Assembly: GCA_009746045.1 (NCBI GenBank)
Contig: RPFO01000175.1
Location: 3,212,885 to 3,276,884 of the forward strand
Source: Mesostigma viride
Taxonomy: Eukaryota; Streptophyta; Mesostigmatophyceae; Mesostigmatales; Mesostigmataceae
Direction of reading: 5' to 3'
Length of the DNA stretch: 64,000 nt
Below, one piece after another: positions 30,087 to 40,931 of this stretch. Position 1 is the stretch's first letter. Each line of letters starts with the position of its first letter. Both the position numbers and the translations under genes were made by a program. The notes below the pieces were generated by a model, which was not told the DNA's origin, made no database searches, and saw only the letters and a list, made by a program, of their open reading frames with translations.

Positions 30087-30600
30087 GAAAATCTTGGTTA
30101 AGGTAGGCGCCGCGCCACGGTCCGGTTGGCCTGGCCGGCCAAGCGCTGCCCGGCCAAGCGCTGCCCGGCCATGCAGCTCGAACCTCGAAAATTTCTAAGT
30201 CTAAATCACGTATTCCTGACAAAATACGCGTATAGTACGTCGGGGCCAAATTAACGCGTATTGCCTTATTTATTTTGACAATACGCACGTATTTGCCAAC
30301 CTGGCCCGCAGGCATGCACACAAGCAGGCATGCATGCAGGCAGGTTGACAGATGGGTGGGCAGATAGGCGGGTGGCAGACATGCAGGCGGGCAGGCGGGA
30401 GGATGGGCAGAACGTACGTTGGGTCCAAGCAACCCGTTTATTGGTGATGTGGCGCATGTGTGCAAGTCTGCCTGTGTTTGTGTGCGTTTGTATGCATGTG
30501 CACGTGTGCTCGTGGGTGTGTGCACATTTGTGTGCATGCGTGTGATATTGTGTGCATACATGTGTATGTATGTCACAGTGTGCATGGATGCATGTGCGTG
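30087..30600. other. Spacer with GCATGCAGGC-type and TGTG-rich repeats
   Basis: No gene supported. Contains direct repeats of CGGCCAAGCGCTGCC near 30135-30165, a CAGGCA/GGCAGG-rich part (30300-30410) and a loose TGTGTG/TGCATG part (30460-30600). Confidence 0.5.
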
Positions 30601-31440
30601 CGACATCAACTCCTGCGGACGCCAACCTTTTCGCGCTGATCGAAGCTCTCCCCCCCGGTCTGCCTCCCTCGACGCAGTGCTCTACGCCAAATTCGTCGCC
30701 CATTCGATCCAAGAAAACCCGAACTTCCCATACCAAATGGGACGTCCGCCGCTTCGGCGCCGGCCAGCGGGATTTTTGCATCAGACTTGGAAATCTTTAC
30801 GCTCACGAAGGAACAATGTGACGATGTTATCAAGTTCCTGGCCCGCCATGACGAACTTTTCCTGCCTACCCCTGCATGGCGACAAGGTCACCAAGCCCGC
30901 CTGGGAATGGCTGCTTCAAGAACCGGAGGCGTACTTGAAGGCAGTCATCATGTGCAGCTACCTGCGCTGCGACGCCCAGGATATCACCCAGATTGGCTAC
31001 GCTGGCCTCAGGAGCCTCCTGCATGAGCGCAGACGGGCAGCCACAGCAGCTGCAGCATCCCCGCAGAGCAGCACCTCCCCCAGCACGGACTCCATCCGAG
31101 CTGCAGTGGCCGGAGCAGCTGGCGCCGATGGCTGAGCAGCTCGCCGCCCTGAACGCGCCTGACGGCCCACTCAACACTCTCTCGGCCAACTTAGGTCAAC
31201 AACATTGAAGCCAGAGTCGCCCTTAAGCTCCAGCCTCAGTTTACTGCTACGCAAGAGCACATTGCCACCAAAGTTTCCGAGGCCACAGCCACTGTGACCA
31301 CCCGCCTTAACCAGGTGGAAGGCCGAGTCGGCCAAGGCACCGTGAAACTTGAGGCAGTTGCTGCCAAGGTAGACGCCCTGGCCACGCAGGTCCCCGTCGG
31401 AGATCGCCGAGTGAACGGCCACCATCGCCGCCCAACCTGC
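30601..31440 (+). pseudogene. N-terminal part of the ORF1-like protein, broken frames
   Basis: Three frames carry parts that look like one protein: DVRRFGAGQRDFCIR (near 30740), TLTKEQCDDVIKFLARHDELF (near 30800) and AWEWLLQEPEAYLKAVIMCSYLRCDAQDITQIGYAGLRSLLHERR (near 30900-31035). A later stretch (about 31205-31410) is heptad-like (EHIATKVSEATATVTTRLNQVEGRV...LEAVAAKVDALATQV), as expected for the coiled coil of an ORF1 protein. Stops near 31135 and 31440 separate them. Confidence 0.5.
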
Positions 31441-31454
31441 TGGTAGGGCTAGCG

Positions 31455-32003
31455 ATGACCCCTCGACTCGCGCCTCCTCAGTGGGCGGACCTGCTCAAGA
31501 GCCAGGCATCCTCTACCACGACCGCCATCACCACCAAGCTCCAGGAGCTGGAAGACACGCGCCGCGAGGCCGCTGACCGCGACCGTCGCCGCTGCCGGGT
31601 CATCCTCAGGCGCTTCGACATGCTGCCGGAGGAGACCCCAGACTCTCTTCTCGACGAGCTGAAGAAACAGCTCTTGGCGCGCATGCAGCTGCCAGGTGCG
31701 ATACTGCAGGGCGCCTACCGCCTGCCCCATCCACGGGCCAAGGCTGGGCCCCCTCCAGTGGTCCTCACCTTCAGCGACATCACAGCCCGAGTTCGGTTCC
31801 TCTCTCGCCGCAAGAAGCTGGTGGACACCTCCTGGTCGCTTGACGACGACCTGACGCCAGCCCAGCAGCAGCAACGCCGCGATCAGTGGCCCGACTACAT
31901 CCGCCACAAGACCAACCCCGAGAAGCCCCAAGTGTACTGGCGGGGCGGGGACCTCTACGTCAACAAGAAACTGTGGAAGCCCCCCCGGGCTTCCCCGGGA
32001 TAG
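31455..32003 (+). CDS. L1-ORF1-like RNA-binding protein (C-terminal part)
   Basis: 182 residues from ATG 31455. A helical start (TKLQELEDTRREAADRDRRR) is followed by an RRM-like part (CRVILRRFDMLPEETPDSLLDELKKQLL), then the C-terminal-domain style run VVLTFSDITARVRFLSRRKKL...SLDDDLTPAQQQQRRDQW...VYWRGGDLYVNKKLW. This order matches the coiled coil-RRM-CTD plan of L1 ORF1p, which coats element RNA as a trimer and acts as a chaperone. The true protein probably starts upstream and is split by frame breaks. Identification rests on pattern and order of motifs, not on a search. Confidence 0.65.
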   Translation: MTPRLAPPQWADLLKSQASSTTTAITTKLQELEDTRREAADRDRRRCRVILRRFDMLPEETPDSLLDELKKQLLARMQLPGAILQGAYRLPHPRAKAGPPPVVLTFSDITARVRFLSRRKKLVDTSWSLDDDLTPAQQQQRRDQWPDYIRHKTNPEKPQVYWRGGDLYVNKKLWKPPRASPG

Positions 32004-32412
32004 AGCACTCCAGCTAGTTGTCTAGATGGGGGCAATCGATGATGGGATAGCTTAGGCATTACAGCACTTGAAACGATATTAGCGCACAGCGTTATAGTAC
32101 CTTCAATTAGCTCTGGCACCTTGTGGCCATCAGCTTGCGCCTTAATTAGCCGACGTCTTGAGCCCACCTCACATTTGTAGCATAAGCTATGCGTCAGCCT
32201 ACCTATGGTATTGCACTGGTTGTATTGCACCCACAGTGTTGCGCCCCGGCACCATGCCGTGGAGAGAGCGCTCTGTGGCCTGCCCACCTGCGGCAGTGAG
32301 AGAAGCTAGGGCGCCCTCCCTCCTTCTCACTGTGTATATAGGGTTGAAGGTTCCTTTACTCTGTATTGGCACCCACGTGACGCAGTCACGTGCTTATTAA
32401 TTAATTAATTAA

Positions 32413-33325
32413 TCCTCTACCACGACCATCATCACCACCAAGCTCCAGGAGCTGGAAGACACGCGCCGCGAGGCCGCTGACCGCGACCGTCGCTGCTGCC
32501 GGGTCATCCTCAGGCGCTTCGACATGCCGCCGGAGGAGACCCCAGACTCTCTTCTCGACGAGCTGAAGAAACAGCTCTTGGCGTGCATGCAGCTGCCAGG
32601 TGCGATACTGCAGGGCGCCTACCGCCTGCCCCATCCACGGGCCAAGGCTGGGCCCCCTCCAGTGGTCCTCACCTTCAGCGACATCACAGCCCGAGTTCGG
32701 TTCCTCTCTCGCCGCAAGAAGCTGGTGGATCGACACCTCCTGGTCGCTTGACGACGACCTGACGCCAGCCCAGCAGCAGCAACGCCGCGATCAGTGGCCC
32801 GACTGCATCCGCCACAAGACCAACCCCGAGAAGCCCCAAGTGTACTGGCGGGGCGGGGACCTCTATGTCAACAAGAAACTGTGGAAGCCCCCCCGGGCTT
32901 CCCCGGGATAGAGCACTCCAGCTAGTTGTCTATGATGGGGGCAATCGATTATGGGATAGCTTAGTAGGCATTACAGCACTTAAAACGATATTAGCGCACA
33001 GCGTTATAGTACCTTCAATTAGCTCTGGCACCTTGTGGCCATCAGCTTGCGCCTTAATTAGCCGACGTCTTGAGCCCACCTCACATTTGTAGCATAAGCT
33101 ATGCGTCAGCCTACCTATGGTATTGCACTGGTTGTATTGCACCCACACTGTTGCGCCCTGTCACCATGCCGTGGAGAGAGCGCTCTGCGGCCTGCCCACC
33201 TGCGGCAGTGAGAGAAGCTAGGGCGCCCTCCCTCCTTCTCGCTGTGTATATAGGGTTGAAGGTTCCTTTACTCTGTATTGGCACCCACGTGACGCAGTCA
33301 CGTGCTTATTAATTAATGAATTAAT
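32413..33325 (+). mobile_element. ORF1-only element, 5'-truncated copy 2
   Basis: Starts CCTCTACCACGACC, equivalent to about 31510 in copy 1, right after the ATTA tail of copy 1, and runs to its own hairpin (33286-33304) and tail. It is nearly identical to copy 1 but has a 4-base insertion in GTGGATCGACACC (near 32730) that shifts the frame, so the ORF (32458-32911) is broken. Confidence 0.85.
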
Positions 33326-33780
33326 GGATGCATGTGTGCATGTGTGTGCATGTGTGCATGTGTGCATGTGTGCATGTGTGCATGTGTGCATGTGTGCATG
33401 TGTGCGTGTGTGCGTGTGTGCGTGTGTGCGTGTGTGCGTGTGTGCGTGTGTGCGTGTGTGCGTGTGTGCGACGGTGTGTGCGTGTACACGTGCGTGTACA
33501 CGTGCGTGTGTGCGTGTGTGCGTGTGTGCGTGTGTGCGTGTGTGCGTGTGTGCGTGTGTGCGTGTGTGCGTGTGAGCGTGTGTGCGTGTGTGCGTGTGTG
33601 CTTTTGTGCATGTGTGCATGTGTGCATGTGTGCACGTGTGCATGTGTGCATGTGCGTATGTGTGCATGTGTGTATGTGTGCATGTGTGTATGTGTGCATG
33701 TGTGTATGTGTGTGTGCATGTGTGTGTGAACATTTATGTGCATGTGTATGTATGTGGGCGTGTGTGTGTGTGCATGTGTG
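33326..33780. repeat. TGTGTGCATG/TGTGTGCG microsatellite
   Basis: About 450 bases of alternating TGTGCATG and TGTGTGCG units with short breaks (near 33470 and 33600). It yields Cys-Val and His-Thr repeat frames on both strands that are not genes. Confidence 0.93.
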
Positions 33781-34860
33781 TGTGCTGGGGGGTAGGATGG
33801 ATAGGGAAAAGAAAGAGTGAAAAATGCAAGGTGTGGGGGAGTTAAATGTTTCACCTCGCGGCAAAAGTCGTTGTGCCTGCCGCGTGTATTGACAAGCAGC
33901 TGTGGGCACGGTTGCAGCAAGTGAGTACACGCCATGCAACACGGTTCATGCACTAGCACACAGCCAATGGGACGAAACATCTGCATGCATATATATTACT
34001 TGGGTTCATCAATTTTGCACATTGCCGGCTTGGGTTCATCAACTGGATTCTGCACCTTACACTTGCATGGCTCATGGTTTCAATCTCTGCTCAATTGACA
34101 GAAAATGCACAGGCCATCAACATTCACATATGTTAATCCTGAAAAGTGACCTTCCACACCAGGAGAATGAAGGTCGATGCTGCTTTGACGCATGAGCCTA
34201 ATCCACGTGCTCTCGGAGGTCTCCACCTCGGCAGGAGCACCTGCAGGCGTCGTGGCTCGCTTGCCTCAAGCAATATATGCGCGTGCTGAAAGCTACCGGG
34301 GTATACCTGCAGAGTTACATATGATCTGCCCGGACAAAGCACCTCTTAAACCTTTCTCGGCAACGAAGCTCTGAGCAGCGCTATATTGTCGTGGCCGGAC
34401 TTCATCGTCGCCATTAAGTCAAAAGCTGTTTGATTCATCCAAGGAAAATGCGAAAACACAATTGCTGTTGTGTTTGCAATTATTCTTCTCGCTCAGATGC
34501 AGGATTAACTTCGGCTTGACCCTCGTGTGCAGGTCATACGGCTGACATTCCTCTAGCTTTCGTAGCCATGGCTGAATTTTGCTTCCAGGTACTGAACTGA
34601 ACACGGCCTGCACCTCGACCCCCGAAGACGTAAAGGCATTACGTCGGAGTTTACGTACAGATCTGTCTTGGATCTGTAATAAAAAAACAGGAGAATTTTA
34701 CAGATTAGTAAAGTTGAGGCCCGGAAATTACAGATATGTTTTCATATTTACAGACAGGTGCTTTTTTATTACAGATCGGCCGGGGATTCTTTGTTCGATA
34801 CGTAAGATACGTTCATACATCGGTTTTCCTGACATCCAAATCTGATTCGTTTGTCAGATT
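33781..34860. other. Spacer with a 16-bp perfect inverted repeat
   Basis: No gene supported. GATCTGTAATAAAAAA at 34671-34686 and its perfect complement at 34762-34777 flank about 75 bases in which TTACAGA recurs every 20-45 bases (near 34655, 34699, 34727, 34749, 34769). It may be a small fold-back element. Confidence 0.5.
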
Positions 34861-34869
34861 CCGTGTTGC

Positions 34870-35869
34870 CGTCTCGTGGACGGTACAGACGTACAGTTGG
34901 GGGCACGTCGTTAAGCTGGTCACGGTGGAACCGGTTGGACGTGAGGTTCCATGACACTGGGATGTCCACCTGGAACATGACATCGTCGAACTTGGTGAGG
35001 ACCTTGTAGGGACCCAGGAACATGGGACGGAGCTTAGTCTTCAGCTCCTTCTCCACCTTGTGTGAAAATCGTCCGATCTGCGGACCCTCAACCAGGACCC
35101 AATCGCCCACCTCGATGGGCGGCGTCCGGTGATCCCGCTTGCCGGCTGTCCTCTCCAGATACCGCTCTGTCGCTGCGCGGTAGCCCTGGACTGCGCTGTT
35201 ATGCGCCTGGTGCATCCGCTGCAGCAACCGCTCAACCCCCTGAAGGGTGTCCAGCTTGACCTGATCCTCTCCAAGTCCGGGGCTCATAAGCAAGTCGAGC
35301 GGTGTGAGAGGGTGTCGGCCGGAGTTGAGGAAAAAGGGAGTAAATCCATGGGCGGCCTGGGGGGCATTGTTCAGGGAAAACTCCACCAAGCCCAGAAGTT
35401 CTTCCCAATTGCTGCCCACCGTGTCGGTTTAGTGTCGCATGGTCTCTTGCACTGTGCGGTTCAACCGCTCCACCAAGTGCGACGACGAGCTGTGGTAGGC
35501 CGTGCCCAGCGACACCTTGGTGCCCAGCCGCTCGAAAAACTCCTGCCAGAATTTGGCCGTGAAGAGCTTGTCGCGGTCAGAAATGAACTGTCGGCTGAGC
35601 CCATGAAACCGAAACACGTGCGTCAGGTATATCTTGGCGCACTCCTCCGCCGTGAGGTCGACCGGACACGGGGCCAAGTGACACATGCGCGTCAGGCGGT
35701 CCACGAACACCAAGACCATGCTGTTGCCGCTCTTCGTCTTCTTAAACGGGCCGATGAAGTCCATCATGATAGAATCCCAAGGACCCATGGGATCAGGCAG
35801 CGTCTTAGGGACGGCTTGAGAGCCCGTGTTCCTGGACTTCATGATCTGGCACGAGGGGCACTGGCGCAC
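34870..35869 (-). pseudogene. Gypsy integrase core and C-terminus
   Basis: The core has the D in MMDFIGPF, the second D in ISDRDKLFTAKFW and the E in HLVERLNRTVQ, i.e. the DDE triad. An in-frame TAA at about 35426-35428 separates it from the rest, ending in GDWVLVEGPQ...LRPMFLGPYKVL (GPY/F motif) and FHRDQLNDV. Integrase would join the DNA copy to chromosomal DNA. Confidence 0.85.
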
Positions 35870-37479
35870 ATACGTCTCGATATACTCCTTCGATCATCCC
35901 TGGCCAGTAGAAATGCTTGCGGGCCCGGGGAAGGAGGCGGTGGCTTCCTTGATGTCCGCCTAGGAGGGAATCATGGAGCTCGTGAAGCAAGGCGGCCCTA
36001 CAAAGCTCAGGGACATACAGCCGCCATTCCTCCGGCTGGACACTCACGAACAGGCGCCCATCCTGGCTGGAACTTGCAAGGGTAGGCACCCATCTGCTGG
36101 GGATGCGCCCGGATGGCTTCAAGCGCCGCTTCCTCCGTGACCGTGAAAGGACTGATCATCGTCTCCAGGTCCGACGTGACTGTGAACGCGTCCGCGGCCG
36201 GGTCCTCCGCATCCGTACTCGCCTGGTTGACGAATTCTGAGAAGACTGTGGGAGGGCCGATCGGCTGAAGCTGAAAAATTCCCTGGGGCGGCACCACGTG
36301 ACTAAGGGGCACGTGCGTATGTGACCCCTCCCCCTCCCCGGGGGTGTCCACGTCCTCGTGGGCGCTTGGCCGAACCGTCTCCTCCAGGAGGGGTGACAAG
36401 TCATCCATGGTGGTGTGCCCAAGATGAAACAGGTGGCGGGCCCGGGGAGACCGTGGTTCCACACCGTAGGCGGTCCCCGGGGCGGCCACTGGTACGCAGG
36501 TGGTATGCAGCACGTCCATATCCTCGTAGAACCAATAGTCCGCCCGTCGCGAGAGGGCGTCGGGCACCACGTTATCCGCACCCTTGACATATTGGATCTT
36601 GAACGGCGCAAATTGCGACAAGTACTCCATCCACCGCGCTTGGCGGGGCGTCAGATTGGGTTGCACCAGGAGGTGGGTGAGCGGCCGGTGGTCCGTGTGG
36701 ATTACCAGGCGGTGGGGGTCGAGATCCCCCTGCTCACTAATGGCCACCGAAAACTGGGCCCCCAGGAGATGATGACGCCACGTGTGGCAGCTGTAGACGA
36801 CTGCCAGGAGTTCCTGTTGATGCACTGGATAATTCCGCTCCGCCGGAATCATGGTGCGTGAGATGTACTCGATAGGCTGCAGGCCCTTGCCTTGATCCTG
36901 CAGGAGAACCCCCCCGATGGCCACCTTGCTAGCGTCGGTAGCCACGACGAAAGGAAGGGCCGGGTCCGGCAGGACGAGGACAGGCGCTGTGGTGAGGTGG
37001 CGCTTAAGTGCCTCGAAAGCCTGTTGGCACTGCTCAGCCCAAAGGAACTGAGTACCCTTCTTGAGAAGAGCGTTGATTGGGGCGGCGATGGTGGCAAACC
37101 TCGGGATGAACCGCCGGTAGTAGGATGCCAACCCCAGGAAACTGCGCACCCCTTTCACGTCCGTGGGGACCGGCCATTGCTGGACGGCCTCGATCTTCTC
37201 CGGGTCGGTCGCGATGCCGTCCGCGGACAGGGTATGGCCCAGAAACGGCACACAGCGACCGGCGCGCACCTTGGCCTTCCGCGCCGACAGGTGCTCGTCT
37301 TCCATGATCTGCAGCACTGCGTCAACATCCTCCAGGTGCTCCTCGAACGTCTTGGAGTACACCAGGATGTCGTCCAGATACGCCAGCGCACACGTGCGCT
37401 TGTAGGTCCAGGGCGGGCGCGCCCCCTTCTGCGGGTCCGTCAGATCCTTGGAGACCTGCGGCAGGTCACTAGGATTCAA
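35805..37479 (-). pseudogene. Gypsy RT (partial), RNase H and integrase zinc region
   Basis: Open frame 37479-36007 begins shortly before YLDDILVYSKTFEEHLEDV (RT active site near 37369-37380), followed by RT thumb (FLGLASYYRRFIPRFA), RNase H (FVVATDASKVAIGGVLLQDQ; YPVHQQELLAVVYSC; IHTDHRPLTHLL; DALSRRADY). The frame shifts near 36010-36120 into LLHELHDSLLGGHQGSHRLL...FYWPGM, the HHCC zinc region of integrase. The RT palm motif with the first aspartate is absent. Confidence 0.85.
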
Positions 37480-37765
37480 CTCAGATCTGAGATTTTTCTC
37501 AGTTTTTCTGAGTTTTCTCAGTTTTCTCAGGAAGGCTGCCTGAGATTTCCTGAGATTTCCTGAGATTTCCTGAGATCAACTGAGATCTCAGTTTTCTCAA
37601 GAAAACTGAGAAAATCACCTGAGAAAACTGAGAAAACTGAGAAAAAACTGAGATCAGCCTGAGAAAGTCGCCTGGCCTGAGATTTTTTTTTCTCAGGAAC
37701 GAAATTTCTCAGGCGCTCGGTTTTTTCTCAGGTTGCTGCCTGAGAAAATCTGAGACTGAGAATGT
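37480..37765. repeat. CTGAG/CTCAG-rich palindromic block
   Basis: About 25 copies of CTGAG or CTCAG in some 285 bases, many followed by A- or T-runs, e.g. four TTTCCTGAGA units at 37540-37575 and four AAACTGAG units at 37605-37650. The two words are reverse complements, so the block can fold into many stems. Confidence 0.8.
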
Positions 37766-38309
37766 CTGGGAAACTTAAGTTTTCGCGCCCAAAAGTTCGC
37801 GCGGTACCTCCGCGGACCGTGCGGTGCGGTGCACGAGGCGATGGCGCCGTGCGTTCCGTGAATACTTGACTAATTTGGCAAGCAATTGGCCAAAAAACTA
37901 TCCTGATGGTTGTATAGAGAAAGTTCCGGTACGATGTGTCATAGCTCAGTGACAGTGCACTGTTCCTTCTTGATACAAACTCGCATGTGGGTTTAGTATG
38001 CAATTCTGGCCGCGATGAATAATTTAGGATGCATGCCAGCTGCGGTAACAATCAAATGCAGTGGGTTGAATCGATGAAGGAAGAAGCGTTTAGCAATGCA
38101 TGGAAACAATGAAAATAACCCTAGCCCCTAAATGGTCTGGCTGCCGATTTTCCGCCTAAAACTGAGTTACAGCCGACACGTCGGCACCTTCTCGGGGGAC
38201 CAAATGCCGCGAAATCTATTGAGAATTAGGAAAAGTTTAGCTGAGAAGATCGAAAGTTTATAAGTTTCCTCACAGCATGGTACTAGGGTTTGCATACTTT
38301 TGACAAAGT
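37766..38309. other. Spacer without a supported gene
   Basis: No coding frame with recognisable motifs. Confidence 0.5.
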
Positions 38310-40931
38310 TTAACCCATGTTCTGGACCGTCCAAGGTGGGGGGGTACAGGTTTTTTTGGGTACTTTTGGCTGCAGTCGGTACCGACGTACGATGCAAAAT
38401 TCACGTTCGCACGTGATTTTCTTGTGTGACAGCCCGTGCATGGCGGCCGCGCCCACGACCATGGCAGCCTCAGGGCGGCTCGTTAGGGGCCTTAGAGTTA
38501 GCGTTCCTGCGGTCCTGTCCGGGGCTGACTGGGCAGAGGATAAATATGGTGAAAATTATGCGAATGTGCGCATACCAGGGACAGTAACGCGGGTGACACG
38601 AGACAAAACGCAGGCATTTTGCTTGTTCGATGGCGATAAAAGGCCGCTCCCACTCACGAAGGACCAGGTTTTTGAGTATCTGGTGGCTGCTGACGATGTG
38701 GGGGATGGTGCCGATGAAACTCCTGGCCCGGCAGAGGCGCGGGAGGCGACCCCTGAGGCGGATGAGGTGGAGCAGTCGGACGCTGGGTCTGAGGAGGAAT
38801 ACGAGGAGGAGGAGGAGGATGACGGCGAGGATGATGATGAGGACATCGAGGAGTCTCCGGTGAAGAAGGCGCAAGCGTTCACGAGCCAAGAAAGCTGCCA
38901 AGCACCCCCCCGGCGCCAGAGGATCGCCGGATGGGGGCAGAAAGAAAGGCCGCAAATCGCTGGCCGCGCGGGCACCGGATTCTGACCCGGAAGAGGAGGA
39001 ACATCTGCAAAAGCAGTCGGATGGCGTGGAGGACATGCCTGAGCAGGATGTGGGCGATCCGCGCGGTGCTAAGCGACGATGAGCCTGCTGATGAGGGGAG
39101 TGCCTCGGATCCTGCACGAGGGTGGGTTTTGGGGGTGGGAGCACCCGACGACCATGTGCAGTCTTTGTCGACAAACATTGCTGTCGACGTTGCCATGCCA
39201 ACTCCTGAGCAGGCCAAGCTGCCTGGCGGCAACCAGACTAAGTACCAAGAGAGCCCTGTCGACATCTTTGCTCTGCTGTGGACACGAGATGAGGTGCTGG
39301 GCCCAATTGTGGAGGAGACAAACAGGTATGCCAACATGAAGCTGGCCACTCTGCCACCCCAGGCACGTGAGTGGACGCCATTGACCATCCATGAGCTGGC
39401 CAAGTGGTTGGGGATCCTGGTTACCATGGGCCTGGGGCGCCTGCCTAACGCACAGCTCTACTTCACTGACCGCAAGGTGGGCATGTCCACAGCCCCGGGC
39501 CTGCAGCACGCCATGTCATTCAAGCGTTTCCAGCAGATCACACGCTTCCTGCACTTCAGGGACAGTGCTTTCAAGCCAGCCAACACCGAGTGCCGCGAGT
39601 ACCGCCTCTACCAGTTCGAGTGGCTCGAGATCCATCTCAACAAGGCGTACAAGAAGTACTGCACGCTCGGGGGGAAGTGCGCCATCGACGAGCGCTGCGT
39701 GGGCACCGGCCACAAGTACTGCTGCATTCGCTGCTTCAACCCACTGAAGCCAGCCCCCTTTCACATCCTGGGGTACTCCGCGTGTGGCCACCCCAGCGGC
39801 TACCTGTGGCACTACCACACGTACGACAAGCTGCCGGAGGAGCATGCAGCACACGGTCAAGGTGGTGCAGCTCCTGGGGGAGAACCTGCCCCACCCCATG
39901 GACGTGGCCATGGACAGGTGGTACACCAGCCGGCCAGCCGTGGAGTGGCTGCATGAGCAGGGCCACAACGTGGTCGGCACGGTTGTGCCCAACCGCAGGG
40001 GCATCCCCTGGGCTGAGCTCAAGATGCTCATCCCCAAGGGCAAGGCACTCAAGCAGGGCTTCTACGCGTGGGCAGTGCACGAGGAGACGGGGCTGCAGGC
40101 GCTTGTGTGGATGGACCGCAAGCTCGTGTACCTGCTGCAGAAGGGGTATGGCCTGCAGGAGGTCTTGGTGGACCGCCATGGCGGGCGTGGCAATGCGAGG
40201 GTGAACGTCCCAGCACCGTCAGCCGTCCCCAACTACTGGTCATGCTACAAAGCAGTCGACCTGTTTGACCAGCTGGCTGCAGAGTATGACGTGGGCAGGG
40301 CCCTGGTGAGCAGGGTGTGGTGGCACAGGGCCTTTGGGGCCCACCTGGTGAATGCCATCACCAATTCATATACCTGCTGATGACCTTCGTCAACCGCGGC
40401 AAGTCCACCATGACCCACTACACCTTCCTGTCCCTGCTGGCAGCCCAGCTGGGCGAGAACAAGTGGCCAGGGGCGCCTGCCCCTGTCAGGCAGCTCACCC
40501 TCACACCAACCAGGGAGGGACGGTGGGATGGCAACCACCAGCCTGAGCGCATTCCCTTCGTGATCGAGGCTGACTGCGCGGTCTGCTCCGCCACAACCAC
40601 CACCGGTGCCCGCAAGCGCACAATAAGCTCGTGGTGCCCAGAGTGTGACATTGCTCTGTGCAGCAGCGTGGACTATCCGTGCTTCCAGATTTTCCACTCA
40701 GGCCAAGTGCCAGGGCTGGACGTGATTCCAGGGGAGTCAACCCCTGACGCCAGGCACTCCAAGAAACTCACCGAGAAGAGCGAGCCGGGGAGGACCTGGG
40801 CAGGACAAAGGCAGACCCGCAGGACGGCAGGGCCTGGTTCCACCCTGCAAGGGGTCGCTAGGAAGGCCTGGCTGAGGGCCAACTGCCCCATCAACAAGAA
40901 GAAGAAGAAGAAGTCAACCACCCCATCATAA
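38310..40931 (+). mobile_element. piggyBac-type DNA transposon (left edge TTAA-CCC)
   Basis: The transposase region is preceded by TTAACCCATG at 38310, which fits the TTAA target and CCC-type end of piggyBac elements. No matching inverted end with TTAA was found before the next element at 41.7 kb, so the right edge is set at the end of coding and is arbitrary. Confidence 0.6.
38440..40931 (+). pseudogene. piggyBac-type transposase in several frames
   Basis: Four overlapping frames carry one protein. The N-terminus (ATG 38440 or 38461) is acidic (EEEYEEEEEDDGEDDDEDIEE). Next come the core words FALLWTRDEVLGPIVEETNRYAN, LTIHELAKWLGILVTMGLGRLP and MSFKRFQQITRFLHF. Catalytic aspartates are seen in AIDERCVGTG (near 39690), MDRWYTS (near 39911) and KAVDLFDQL (near 40258). 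A cysteine-rich end (CAVC...CPECDIAL...CFQIFH, near 40580-40690) matches the DNA-binding end of piggyBac proteins, followed by a lysine tail. Frame changes at about 38950, 39840 and 40380 could be damage or introns. Confidence 0.8.

Larger units (their letters stand above)
30601..32412 (+). mobile_element. ORF1-only (HAL1-like) non-LTR element, copy 1
   Basis: Coding pieces from about 30601 lead into an L1-ORF1-like gene (31455-32003), then a 3' UTR of about 370 bases, the hairpin CACGTGACGCAGTCACGTG (32374-32392) and an ATTA tail. No endonuclease or RT is encoded between the ORF and the tail, so the element must depend on another's enzymes; its hairpin and tail are those of the RTE-like element at 29346. 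The 5' limit is uncertain. Confidence 0.7.
34861..37479 (-). mobile_element. Ty3/gypsy LTR retrotransposon, decayed internal part
   Basis: Minus-strand remnant with, in order, RT (from the YLDD on), RNase H, integrase zinc region, integrase core and C-terminal GPY-type motif. The RT before YLDD, protease and gag are missing; at 37479 it joins the CTGAG/CTCAG-rich block. No LTR is recognised at either side. A stop inside integrase and frame shifts show it is dead. Confidence 0.85.

Noticed and set aside
30419-31135. Single 238-codon host gene
   Set aside because: Its first third lies in TG-rich repeat, and the rest is one of several frames of the ORF1-like protein.
33218-33986. Open frames of Cys-Val and His-Thr repeats up to 221 codons
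   Set aside because: Produced by the TGTGTGCATG/TGTGTGCG microsatellite.
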